32,285 nucleotides of DNA from Oscillospiraceae bacterium. GTDB taxonomy: Bacteria > Bacillota > Clostridia > Oscillospirales > Oscillospiraceae. How positions within the stretch are numbered: position 1 is the first letter of the stretch; every line of letters starts with the position of its first letter. Below the pieces are notes generated by a model, which searched no databases, had not been told where the DNA came from, and saw nothing but the letters and a program-made list of their open reading frames with translations. The stretch covers positions 1 through 32,285 of the forward strand of contig JAEETX010000026.1 in assembly GCA_016286665.1 (NCBI GenBank), in the 5' to 3' direction. The position numbers and the translations under genes are program-made. This document shows, in pieces, positions 16,107 to 23,293 of the stretch.

Positions 16107-17609
16107 TCATTCTCTGCCCCAGGCGCGGCTGAGCTCCACGGCCTTCTGCCAGCGCCGGTACAGGGCGTCGCGTTTCGCTTCCTCCATTTGTGGCGTGAAG
16201 ACGCGCTCAGAAGCGCGCAGGGCTTCCAGCTCCTCCGTCCCGCTGTAGACCCCCGCCGCCAGTCCCGCCAGGGCCGCCGCGCCGAAGGCGGTGGTCTCCA
16301 CGTTTCGGGGCCGGTCCACGGGAATGCCCAGCAGGTCCGCCTGGAACTGCATCATGAAATCGCTGACGCTGGCGCCCCCGTCCACCCGCAGCGCCGTCAC
16401 GGGCTCCCCGGTGTCCCCGTTCATGGTGTGCACCAGGTCCGCCACCTCATAGGCGATGGCCTCCAGCACGCTGCGGCAGAGCACGGCCTTGTCCGTGCCC
16501 CTGGTGAGGCCGAAGAAGCAGCCCCGGGCCGCCGGGTCCCAGTACGGGGCCCCCAGGCCCGTGAAGGCGGGCACGAAATAGACCCCCTGGTTGTCCTCCG
16601 CCTTTTCTGCCAGGATATCCGTCTCATGGGCGGTGGTGACCACCCCCGCCCCGTCCCGCAGCCATTGGATGGCGCTGCCGGCATTGAAGACGCTGCCCTC
16701 CAGCACATAGCTGACCTCGCTGCCCCGAAGCCAGCCCACGGTGGTCACCAGCCCGCTGCGGGAGCTGACCCGCTTTCCCCCCAGGTTCATGAGGGTGAAG
16801 CAGCCGGTGCCGTAGGTGTTCTTCGCCATGCCGGGGCGGAAGCAGCCCTGGCCGAACAGAGCGGCCTGCTGATCCCCCACGGCGGCGCAGATGGGGACGC
16901 CCGCCAGGTCCGGGAAGCCGGGGTGGTGGGCCACCACGCCGTAGGTTTCGCTGTTAGTCGCGATTCTCGGCAGCAGCGAAACCGGAATATCCAGCGCATG
17001 CAGGATCTCCTTGTCCCAGCAGAGCTTCTCCGTGTCCAGCAGCATGGTGCGGGAAGCATTGGACACGTCGGTGACGTGGGCCTTGCCCCCGGTGAGCTGC
17101 CAGATGAGCCAGCTTTCCACGGTGCCGAAAAGGATCTCCCCCTTTTCCGCCCGGCGGCGCAGGGCCGGGTCCCGGTCCAGGAGCCATTTCAGCTTGGTGC
17201 CGGAGAAATAGGGGTCGATGATGAGGCCCGTCTTCTCCTGAATATAAGGCCCCATGCCCGCCTTCTCCAGCTCCGCGCAGATATCCGCCGTCCTGCGGCA
17301 CTGCCAGCAGATGGCGTTGCACACGCTCTTTCCCGTGGTCTTGTCCCAGAGGATCGTGGTTTCCCGCTGGTTGGTGATGCCGATGGCGGCGATCTCCGTG
17401 GGGCTGACGCCGCTCTTTTCATAGACCTCCGCCAGGGCGTGGAACTGGGTCGCCAGAATCTCCTCCGGGTCGTGCTCCACCCAGCCGGGACGGGGATAGA
17501 TCTGTCTGAGGGGATACTGCGCCTTCACCAGGGCATTGCCGGATACGTCAAAGAGGATGGCGCGGGAGCTGGTGGTGCCCTGGTCCAGGGCGAGGATGTA
17601 GCCGTTCAT
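16107..17609 (-). CDS. glpK: Glycerol kinase
   Basis: 500 residues, the family length. It transfers phosphate from ATP to glycerol giving sn-glycerol 3-phosphate in the cytoplasm. Signature motifs: DQGTTSSRA at the N-terminus, GWVEHDPEEI, GITNQRET, WQCRRT, DPYFSGTK, GDQQAALFGQ, NTYGTGCF, FTGLGAPYWDP and RVDGGAS. I place the start at ATG 17609, 6 bases from AAGGA; ATG 17615 abuts that site. A longer reading frame continues upstream but enters the divergent lipase gene and is not real. It is divergent from a monoacylglycerol-lipase-like gene and followed by the DIP1984-like gene. No glpF or glpD is nearby. Confidence 0.97.
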   Translation of the reverse strand: MNGYILALDQGTTSSRAILFDVSGNALVKAQYPLRQIYPRPGWVEHDPEEILATQFHALAEVYEKSGVSPTEIAAIGITNQRETTILWDKTTGKSVCNAICWQCRRTADICAELEKAGMGPYIQEKTGLIIDPYFSGTKLKWLLDRDPALRRRAEKGEILFGTVESWLIWQLTGGKAHVTDVSNASRTMLLDTEKLCWDKEILHALDIPVSLLPRIATNSETYGVVAHHPGFPDLAGVPICAAVGDQQAALFGQGCFRPGMAKNTYGTGCFTLMNLGGKRVSSRSGLVTTVGWLRGSEVSYVLEGSVFNAGSAIQWLRDGAGVVTTAHETDILAEKAEDNQGVYFVPAFTGLGAPYWDPAARGCFFGLTRGTDKAVLCRSVLEAIAYEVADLVHTMNGDTGEPVTALRVDGGASVSDFMMQFQADLLGIPVDRPRNVETTAFGAAALAGLAAGVYSGTEELEALRASERVFTPQMEEAKRDALYRRWQKAVELSRAWGRE

Positions 17610-17616
17610 TTCCATT

Positions 17617-17630
17617 CCTTTCCGGAAAGG
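17617..17630. promoter_or_regulatory. Perfect 14-bp palindrome in the glpK leader
   Basis: CCTTTCCGGAAAGG is a perfect palindrome overlapping the glpK ribosome binding site (AAGGA). It could be an operator or a small RNA hairpin that masks the site. A possible plus-strand -10 TATGAT for the lipase is at 17656-17661 without a good -35. No firm glpK promoter was found in this 87-base gap. Confidence 0.35.
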
Positions 17631-17696
17631 GCTTCCCCTCTCCTCCGGATGCGTGTATGATAGGGGATAAAGGATACATTGACGGAGGGAAGCGAC

Positions 17697-18617
17697 ATGG
17701 TCACGGAAGAATATGCTTCTGCGGGGGCGGGGACGATCCGTTGCCGCATCTGGGAGCCCGAGGGGGAAGCCCTGGGCATGGTGCAGCTGGTGCACGGCAT
17801 CGCGGAGCACGCCGGCCGCTATGCGGAGTTTGGGGAATTTCTGGCCGGGCACGGCTATATCGCCGCGGCGGAGGATCACATGGGCCACGGGGAAAGCATC
17901 TCCCCCGCCCTCCCCATGGGCTGCATCCGGGGCGGCTGGGACGCCATGGCCTCCGACGTGCACGCCCTGACCCTTCGCCTGAAAGCGCGGCGGCCGGAGC
18001 TGCCCTTTTTTCTGCTGGGGCACAGCATGGGCTCCTTCCTCGCCCGGACATATCTCTACACCTGGCCGCAGGAGGGCCTGAAGGGCGTCATCCTCTCCGG
18101 TACGGCCTGGCAGCCGGGGCCGGTGCTGGCGGCGGGCAGGCTGATCGCCGCCGGGGAAGCGCGCCGCCGGGGGGCCGATATCCCCAGCGAAAAGCTGCAA
18201 AAGCTGATGTTCGGCGCTTACGGGAAGCAGTTCCCCGGGGAGACCTCTCCCGACGCCTGGATCTGCTCCGACCCGGCGGTGGTGACAACATACGGCGCCG
18301 ATCCCCTCTGCGGCTTCATCCCCGGCGCGGGGCTGGTGGCCGCCATGCTGGAGGGCATCGCCCGGAATCAGAAGAAGGAAAACCTGGCGAAGATGCCGAA
18401 AGGCCTTCCGGTACTGTTCATCGCCGGGACCAGGGACCCTGTGGGCGGCTGCGGCAGGGGTGTGAAGCAGAGTGTTCAGGCCTTCCGGGCCGCGGGGATG
18501 GCGGACGTCGCCCTGCGGCTTTACGAGGGGGACCGCCACGAAGTGCTCAACGAAAAGGACAGGGGCCGGGTCTGGGCCGACGTGCTGGCCTGGCTGGAGG
18601 AAAAGCGCCGGGCCTGA
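17697..18617 (+). CDS. Alpha/beta hydrolase, monoacylglycerol lipase-like (serine aminopeptidase S33 fold)
   Basis: 306 residues from ATG 17697, 8 bases after GGAGG; an upstream in-frame TTG at 17679 lacks a site. Key motifs are VHGIAEHAGRY (oxyanion loop), DHMGHGES, and the nucleophile elbow GHSMGS; the acid is probably in AGTRDPVG and the base in the GDRHEVLNE segment near the C-terminus. This is the standard pattern of bacterial monoacylglycerol lipases and lysophospholipases. There is no signal peptide. It would release glycerol and fatty acid, and the divergent glycerol kinase would capture the glycerol; the coupling is an inference from position. Confidence 0.88.
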   Translation: MVTEEYASAGAGTIRCRIWEPEGEALGMVQLVHGIAEHAGRYAEFGEFLAGHGYIAAAEDHMGHGESISPALPMGCIRGGWDAMASDVHALTLRLKARRPELPFFLLGHSMGSFLARTYLYTWPQEGLKGVILSGTAWQPGPVLAAGRLIAAGEARRRGADIPSEKLQKLMFGAYGKQFPGETSPDAWICSDPAVVTTYGADPLCGFIPGAGLVAAMLEGIARNQKKENLAKMPKGLPVLFIAGTRDPVGGCGRGVKQSVQAFRAAGMADVALRLYEGDRHEVLNEKDRGRVWADVLAWLEEKRRA

Positions 18618-18657
18618 CCATCCGAATTCTATCACAAATCCCGGCTTTACGAAAGAG

Positions 18658-18686
18658 AACGGCGGAGTTTTTCTCCGCCGTTTCTT
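18658..18686. terminator. Terminator between convergent lipase and zinc-ribbon genes
   Basis: 10-bp stem (18658-18667 with 18673-18682), T5 loop, followed by TTTCTTTG on the plus strand. It lies between the stop of the lipase gene and the stop of a minus-strand gene, so it can serve both. Confidence 0.85.
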
Positions 18687-18695
18687 TGATTTGAC

Positions 18696-19787
18696 TCAGC
18701 TGATCTTCACCCCGTCGATGGAGAGGACGCGGCTGCCCTGGACCTCGATCTCCACGCCCTGATCCCGCTTGTAGCGGTTCCAGACGTCCTCCGTCACCCT
18801 GGCGGAATAGGTCTTGCCCTTGTCGTCGGTGAAATAGAGGATGTATTCCTCCTCGCGGGCGCCCTCCCGCTCATTGCCGCCCAGGCGGGTGTCGGGCCAG
18901 TAGGGCTCCGCCTCCACGCTCCAGTCTCCGCTTCGCACGGACTCGCTGCGGGGCTCATAGCAGCTGCCCCCTGCCCGGTCCGTTCGGCTGTGGAGCCATT
19001 TTTCGATGTCGTAGGTATATAACGTGTCGTATATCGGGTCCTGCCGGTAGACGGGCACGGTGCGGTATTCCGTCCGGTATTCCGTCCGGTAGCGGGGCAC
19101 CTCGTGCTCCACCTCGGTGAAGGTGCCGTCCCCGTTGTCCTCATAGTCCGTGTAGGTGTCGTAGCCGTCCAGCACGTCGTAGGGGACCTCGTATTCTTCC
19201 TCCTCGTAGTGGTCCAGCACCTGCTCATACGTGCGGATGGCGCGTCTGGAGTCGGTAATGCGCCCCCCGTCCGGGACGGACCAGTCTTCCTCCTGCACGG
19301 TGGTGTAGACCTCCACATCCACGGCGCGCTGCCAGGTCTTGTCCACAACGGTGGTGGCCTTGTCCTTGGGCCGGGTGACGAAGAAGATGACGGCGATCAC
19401 CGCCAGGATGGCCAGGATCAGCGGCCAGCGCTTCTTTTTGCGCTTCTGAGGCTGGGGCGGCTTCGGGGGCGGCGCCTGGGCCGCCTGCTCCTTCCGCCGG
19501 TTCTCGAAATAGTCCCCGGAGGAATCCTCCCGCTGGGCGCCGCAGTTGACGCAGTTGGCGTTGCCGTAACGGTTCATGCTGCCGCAGAAGGCGCAGGTCC
19601 AGTCCGCGCCCTTGCCGTAGTCCTTGGCCTTCTCCTCGTCCAGATAGTCCTTTTTCTCGCCCAGATAGAATTTGGTGCCCGCGTCCTGGGGATGGGCGCA
19701 GTTGGGGCAGCTCTTCACAAGGCCGCCGATGCCCTTCTGCCCGCAGTAGGGGCAGTCCCACAGGCCTTCAACGATCTTTTTCGCCAT
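18696..19787 (-). CDS. Double zinc-ribbon, single-pass membrane protein
   Basis: 363 residues from ATG 19787, which has GGAGAAAGGG upstream; a longer frame starts at 19835 but overlaps the promoter. Two CxxC pairs per ribbon are visible: Cys12/15 with Cys27/30 and Cys65/68 with Cys79/82; the second resembles a RanBP2-type finger. A basic Pro-rich stretch is followed by one membrane helix (121-138). The rest (about 140-363) would lie outside the cell and is rich in Tyr, Asp and Glu, including the repeated YRTEYRTEYRT. It resembles uncharacterised Firmicute zinc-ribbon proteins, and no enzyme motif is visible. It is a second zinc-ribbon membrane protein in this window, unlike the one at 9268-10398 in topology. 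Confidence 0.75.
   Translation of the reverse strand: MAKKIVEGLWDCPYCGQKGIGGLVKSCPNCAHPQDAGTKFYLGEKKDYLDEEKAKDYGKGADWTCAFCGSMNRYGNANCVNCGAQREDSSGDYFENRRKEQAAQAPPPKPPQPQKRKKKRWPLILAILAVIAVIFFVTRPKDKATTVVDKTWQRAVDVEVYTTVQEEDWSVPDGGRITDSRRAIRTYEQVLDHYEEEEYEVPYDVLDGYDTYTDYEDNGDGTFTEVEHEVPRYRTEYRTEYRTVPVYRQDPIYDTLYTYDIEKWLHSRTDRAGGSCYEPRSESVRSGDWSVEAEPYWPDTRLGGNEREGAREEEYILYFTDDKGKTYSARVTEDVWNRYKRDQGVEIEVQGSRVLSIDGVKIS
19064..19091. repeat. 12-bp tandem duplication inside the zinc-ribbon gene
   Basis: GGTATTCCGTCC occurs twice in tandem (19064-19075 and 19076-19087), followed by GGTA. It encodes the YRTE repeat on the minus strand and may vary in copy number between strains. Confidence 0.7.
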
Positions 19788-19837
19788 TCCCTTTCTCCTC
19801 TCGCCTCGCGGCAAGGTTTTTCCTCTGTCCGGCACAG

Positions 19838-19866
19838 ATTATACGCCCCTTTTCCCGCCGGGTCAA
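19838..19866 (-). promoter_or_regulatory. Promoter of the double zinc-ribbon gene
   Basis: On the minus strand TTGACC (19866-19861), a 17-base spacer and a perfect TATAAT (19843-19838). Transcription would start near 19831, leaving a 45-base leader before ATG 19787. Confidence 0.85.
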
Positions 19867-19930
19867 TGCCTCCGCGCTGCTTAGCGAAAGCCTGCGAGCG
19901 AAAATCTCTGATAATTTATTCAAAAAAAGC

Positions 19931-19959
19931 TTGACAGGCGGCTGGTCCTATGTTATTCT
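19931..19959 (+). promoter_or_regulatory. Promoter of a putative small RNA
   Basis: Consensus TTGACA (19931-19936), 17-base spacer, and TATTCT (19954-19959) with an extended -10 TG at 19951-19952. No open frame with a ribosome binding site follows; a strong terminator follows at 20103-20149. Confidence 0.8.
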
Positions 19960-19965
19960 CGTTCC

Positions 19966-20149
19966 AGAATAATGATCCGGCCGACGGCTTGGGGTGCATT
20001 CCGGCGGAGATCGCAACGAACCGTGGTTTTGGTGAGGACCGCGCTCCACACGAATGCCTGACAGGCCTTCGTATCACTCCTTTTCTTCCTGAATCGCATA
20101 TTGCAGAATACCGCAGCGAGTGGTGACCGCTGCGGTTTCTGCTTTTTTT
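19966..20149 (+). ncRNA. Putative small non-coding RNA, about 184 nt
   Basis: The interval is bounded by the promoter at 19931-19959 and a terminator at 20103-20149, and lies upstream of a separate promoter for csoR. A hairpin 20050-20059/20063-20072 (one mismatch, GAC loop) is clear; further local pairing such as GCC/GGC near 19980 is weak. I see no SRP-loop motif, no tmRNA end motif and no riboswitch core I can name. No start codon with a ribosome binding site is apparent. It may be a regulatory RNA or 6S-like, but 5' and 3' parts do not form an obvious long closing stem. The family is unrecognised. Confidence 0.6.
20103..20149 (+). terminator. Terminator of the putative small RNA
   Basis: Nine-bp stem 20110-20118 with 20128-20136, extended by 6 bp (20103-20108 with 20137-20142) across one bulged T, followed by seven Ts. 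It is a textbook rho-independent terminator and ends only 12 bases before the csoR -35. Confidence 0.9.
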
Positions 20150-20161
20150 ATCATTTTCTTC

Positions 20162-20190
20162 TTGACAAATACCCCCACGGGGTATATAGT
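20162..20190 (+). promoter_or_regulatory. Promoter of the copper operon
   Basis: TTGACA (20162-20167), 17-base spacer, TATAGT (20185-20190). The first CsoR operator exactly fills the spacer, so repressor bound there would block RNA polymerase. Confidence 0.9.
20169..20185. promoter_or_regulatory. CsoR operator 1
   Basis: ATACCCCCACGGGGTAT, 17 bp, with inverted arms ATACCCC/GGGGTAT, matches the known CsoR operator type (TACCCC-N-GGGGTA). It lies in the promoter spacer. Confidence 0.88.
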
Positions 20191-20198
20191 GACCTCAG

Positions 20199-20215
20199 AT
20201 ACCCCCACGGGGTAT
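20199..20215. promoter_or_regulatory. CsoR operator 2
   Basis: An identical copy of the operator 30 bp (about three helical turns) downstream, just after the expected transcription start. Two tetramers could bind on the same face of DNA. Confidence 0.88.
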
Positions 20216-20235
20216 GCTGGAAAGGAGGCGCGGCT

Positions 20236-20541
20236 ATGGATACGGAAGCGGAATGCAGCTGCATGCGCACGAAAGAGCGGTCCGAGGAGGAGCTGCGGGA
20301 CCTGGTCCACCGTCTGAACCGGGTGGAAGGACAGATCCGGGGCATCAAGGGCATGCTGGAGAAGGACGCCTACTGTGTGGACATCCTCAACCAGGTGGCC
20401 GCCGCAAGCAGCGCCCTCAACAGCTTCACCCGGGTGCTGCTGGAAAACCACATGCGCTCCTGCGTGGCGGAGGACATCCGCGAGGGCAGGGACGAAAAAC
20501 TGGAGGAAGTTCTGAAGACCCTCCAGAAGCTGATGAAGTGA
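20236..20541 (+). CDS. csoR: Copper-sensing repressor CsoR
   Basis: 101 residues from ATG 20236, 7 bases after AAAGGAGG. All-helical DUF156/CsoR fold with the start [16 protein letters not shown]. The Cu(I) ligands Cys47, His72 and Cys76 are present, with spacing 25 and 4 as in the Cys36-His61-Cys65 set of Mycobacterium tuberculosis CsoR. An extra CSC motif near the N-terminus (7-9) is unusual and could bind metal. Cu(I) should release it from the two operators upstream and so induce copA. Seven bases separate its stop from copA. Confidence 0.95.
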   Translation: MDTEAECSCMRTKERSEEELRDLVHRLNRVEGQIRGIKGMLEKDAYCVDILNQVAAASSALNSFTRVLLENHMRSCVAEDIREGRDEKLEEVLKTLQKLMK

Positions 20542-20548
20542 GGCGGAT

Positions 20549-23125
20549 ATGGAACAGTATCTTGTAACGGGCATGACCTGCGCCGCCTGCCAGAACCGGG
20601 TGGAAAAGGCGGTATCCAAGGTGCCGGGGGTGACGTCGTGCTCCGTCAGTCTCCTTACCAACTCCATGGGCGTGGAGGGCACGGCCTCCCCGGCGGAGAT
20701 CATCCGGGCGGTGACGGAGGCGGGCTACGGCGCGGAAAAGAAGGGCGCGAAGCCCCGGGGCGGCAGTCTGGAAAAGATCGCGGAGCAGGAGGAAGCCCTG
20801 AAGGACCGGGAGACCCCCCTTCTCCGGAAGCGCCTCGTCGCCTCCCTGGTGTTCCTGCTGGTCCTGATGTATTTTTCCATGGGCCATATGATGCTGGGCC
20901 TGCCCATCCCCGCCTTTTTCCGGGATAACCATGTGGCGATGGGACTTCTCCAGCTGCTGCTGGCGGCCGTGGTCATGGTCATCAACCAGCGCTTTTTCAC
21001 GAGCGGCTACCGCAGCCTTTTCCACGGCGCGCCCAATATGGACACCCTGATCGCTCTGGGCTCCTCGGCGGCCTTTATCTACTCCGTCTGCATGCTCTTT
21101 GCCATGACAAGGGCCCAGACGGACGGGGACATGGAAGCGGTCATGAGCCGCATGTCGGAATTCTACTTTGAATCCGCCGCCATGATCCTGACGCTGATCA
21201 CCGTGGGGAAAATGCTGGAGGCCTATTCCAAGGGCAAGACCACCAGCGCCCTGAAGGGCCTCATGAAGCTGGCCCCCAAGACCGCCACGTTGCTGCGGGA
21301 CGGACAGGAGATCACGGTGAGCGTTGACCAGGTGCAGACGGGCGACCTCTTTCTGGTGCGCCCCGGCGAGAATATCCCCGTGGACGGGGTGGTGGTGGAG
21401 GGCCTCAGCGCCGTCAACGAAGCCGCCCTCACGGGGGAGAGCCTGCCGGTGGACAAGGCTCCCGGCGACACGGTCTCCTCCGCCACCCTGAACCAGTCCG
21501 GCGCGCTGACCTGCCGGGCGACGCGGGTGGGCGAGGACACCACCCTCAGTCAGATCATCCAGATGGTCAGCGACGCCGCGGCCACGAAGGCCCCGGTAGC
21601 AAAGCTGGCGGACAAGATTTCCGGGGTGTTCGTCCCCGCGGTCATCGGCATCGCCGCCCTCACCATTCTGATCTGGCTGCTGATCGGCCGGCCGCTGGGC
21701 TTCGCCCTGGCAAGGGGCATCTGCGTGCTGGTGGTCTCCTGCCCCTGCGCTCTGGGCCTGGCGACCCCCGTGGCCATTATGGTGGGTAACGGCATGGGGG
21801 CGAAAAACGGCATCCTGTTCAAGACCGCGGAAGCCCTGCAGGAAGCGGGGCGGATGCAGATCATCGCTCTGGACAAGACGGGCACCATCACGGAGGGGCA
21901 GCCCCAGGTGACGGATATCCTCCCCGCAGCCGGCGTCGAGGCCGGGGAGCTGCTCCGGCTGGCCGCGGCTCTGGAGCAGCTCAGCGAGCATCCCCTGGCA
22001 CGGGCCGTGCTGCGAAAGGCGGAGGCGGAGGGCGTCGTCCTCCCGGCCTGTGAGGATTTCCGGGCCCTGCCGGGCAACGGCCTGGCCGGCACGGTGGAGG
22101 GCCGGGCCCTGACGGGCGGCAGCGGCCGTTTCATCCGGGGACAGGCGGAGGTTTCCGCCGAAATGAACGAAGCCGCCGAGGCCCTGGCCGCCGAGGGCAA
22201 GACCCCCCTGTATTTCGCCGCGGAAGGGCGGCTGCTGGGCGTCATCGCCGTGGCGGACACCCTGCGGCCCGACAGCGCCCAGGCCATCCGTGAACTGCAG
22301 GATATGGGCGTCCATGTGGTGATGCTCACCGGTGACAACGCCGTCACCGCCCGCGCCGTCGGCAGGGCCGCCGGGGTGAGCGAGGTGGTGGCCGGGGTGC
22401 TGCCCGACGGGAAGGAACAGGTGATCCGCCGGCTGAAGGAATCCGGCAGGACCGCCATGGTGGGAGACGGCATCAACGACGCCCCCGCTCTGACGCGGGC
22501 GGACATCGGCATCGCCATCGGGGCGGGCACGGACGTGGCCGTGGACGCGGCGGACGTGGTGCTGATGAAAAGCAGCCTGCTGGACGTGGCGGCGGCGGTG
22601 CGCCTGAGCCGCAGGACCTATCGGAACATCGTGGAAAACCTGTTCTGGGCCCTCATTTACAACACCCTGCTGATCCCCACGGCGGCGGGGGCGCTGGTGG
22701 GCCTGGGCGTCACCATGAACCCCATGCTGGGAGCCGCGGCCATGAGCCTTTCGAGCTTCTGCGTGGTGATGAACGCCCTCCGGCTGAATCTCATGAACGT
22801 GCACGACGCTTCCAAGGACCGGAAGCCGAAGAATGCCCTGACCCTCCCGGCGGACGGAACGCTCCCGGGCGGGCAGGAGAATACGGAAAAACCGAAAGGA
22901 GAAACGGAAATGAAAAAGACCCTGGCTATCGAAGGCATGATGTGCAACCACTGCGAGAATACGGTGAAGAAGGCTCTGGAGGCCCTGGAGGGCGTCAGCG
23001 CCGCGGAGGTCAGCCACAGCGCCGGCACCGCGATCGTGACCCTCAGCTCTCCCGTCTCCGACGACGCCCTGAAAAGCGCCGTGGAGGCCAAGGACTACAA
23101 GGTGCTTCGCGTTACGGAGGGCTGA
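20549..23125 (+). CDS. copA: Cu(I)-exporting P1B-type ATPase with C-terminal CopZ-like domain
   Basis: 858 residues. An N-terminal heavy-metal domain has CxxC at Cys11/Cys14. About eight membrane helices follow, with the phosphatase motif TGES (295-298), the ion-binding CPC (398-400) in helix 6, the phosphorylated Asp442 in DKTGT, HP at 481-482, TGDN and [10 protein letters not shown]. This set makes it a copper exporter of the plasma membrane. After the last helix a charged linker (about 755-787) leads, with no stop codon, into a second heavy-metal domain with MCNHC (788-858), the size of a free CopZ. An ATG with its own ribosome binding site begins that domain. Regulation is by CsoR. Confidence 0.96.
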   Translation: MEQYLVTGMTCAACQNRVEKAVSKVPGVTSCSVSLLTNSMGVEGTASPAEIIRAVTEAGYGAEKKGAKPRGGSLEKIAEQEEALKDRETPLLRKRLVASLVFLLVLMYFSMGHMMLGLPIPAFFRDNHVAMGLLQLLLAAVVMVINQRFFTSGYRSLFHGAPNMDTLIALGSSAAFIYSVCMLFAMTRAQTDGDMEAVMSRMSEFYFESAAMILTLITVGKMLEAYSKGKTTSALKGLMKLAPKTATLLRDGQEITVSVDQVQTGDLFLVRPGENIPVDGVVVEGLSAVNEAALTGESLPVDKAPGDTVSSATLNQSGALTCRATRVGEDTTLSQIIQMVSDAAATKAPVAKLADKISGVFVPAVIGIAALTILIWLLIGRPLGFALARGICVLVVSCPCALGLATPVAIMVGNGMGAKNGILFKTAEALQEAGRMQIIALDKTGTITEGQPQVTDILPAAGVEAGELLRLAAALEQLSEHPLARAVLRKAEAEGVVLPACEDFRALPGNGLAGTVEGRALTGGSGRFIRGQAEVSAEMNEAAEALAAEGKTPLYFAAEGRLLGVIAVADTLRPDSAQAIRELQDMGVHVVMLTGDNAVTARAVGRAAGVSEVVAGVLPDGKEQVIRRLKESGRTAMVGDGINDAPALTRADIGIAIGAGTDVAVDAADVVLMKSSLLDVAAAVRLSRRTYRNIVENLFWALIYNTLLIPTAAGALVGLGVTMNPMLGAAAMSLSSFCVVMNALRLNLMNVHDASKDRKPKNALTLPADGTLPGGQENTEKPKGETEMKKTLAIEGMMCNHCENTVKKALEALEGVSAAEVSHSAGTAIVTLSSPVSDDALKSAVEAKDYKVLRVTEG
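22910..23125 (+). CDS. copZ: Probable internally initiated CopZ chaperone within copA
   Basis: In frame with copA, the ATG at 22910 has AAAGGAG (22895-22901) 8 bases upstream and would give a 71-residue protein, the normal size of CopZ (about 68-73). The sequence [19 protein letters not shown] is a typical start for this chaperone, with the CxxC-type MCNHC. Thus the same DNA could make both a CopA fused to a chaperone and free CopZ. Whether the internal start is used is inferred from the site, not proven. Confidence 0.55.
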   Translation: MKKTLAIEGMMCNHCENTVKKALEALEGVSAAEVSHSAGTAIVTLSSPVSDDALKSAVEAKDYKVLRVTEG

Positions 23126-23135
23126 AAACAGCCTG

Positions 23136-23183
23136 AAACGCCCTCCCGGAACGGCGCTGCCGTTCCGGGAGGGCGTTTTCTTT
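23136..23183 (+). terminator. Terminator of the copper operon
   Basis: 20-bp perfect stem (23136-23155 with 23159-23178) with a GCT loop, followed by TTTCTTTG. The remaining bases to 23293 show only two short 6-bp inverted repeats. Confidence 0.92.
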
Positions 23184-23293
23184 GACGCATTCATAAATCA
23201 ACGGTCTGTTGATATGCAAGCCAATGGATGATTGCTGATTTGGCAGAATCAGATATACGCCCATCGTAAGCTTACAAGAGGTTTACGTTATCT

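Noticed and set aside
17610-18635. N-terminal extension of the glycerol kinase reading frame
   Set aside because: It lies over the divergent lipase gene and has no family match; glycerol kinases start with the DQGTTSS segment, which has its own ribosome binding site.
19966-20149. SRP RNA, tmRNA, T-box or FMN riboswitch
   Set aside because: There is no GGAAGCAGC-type SRP loop, no tmRNA GGGGCTGA start, no T-box AGGGTGGNACCGCG, and only a vague likeness to the FMN core that lacks its other conserved segments.
20549-23125. Frameshift or missing stop error between copA and copZ
   Set aside because: The linker reads cleanly as a charged flexible segment and the frame is intact for 858 codons. A lost stop cannot be fully excluded, but the sequence itself gives no sign of an error.
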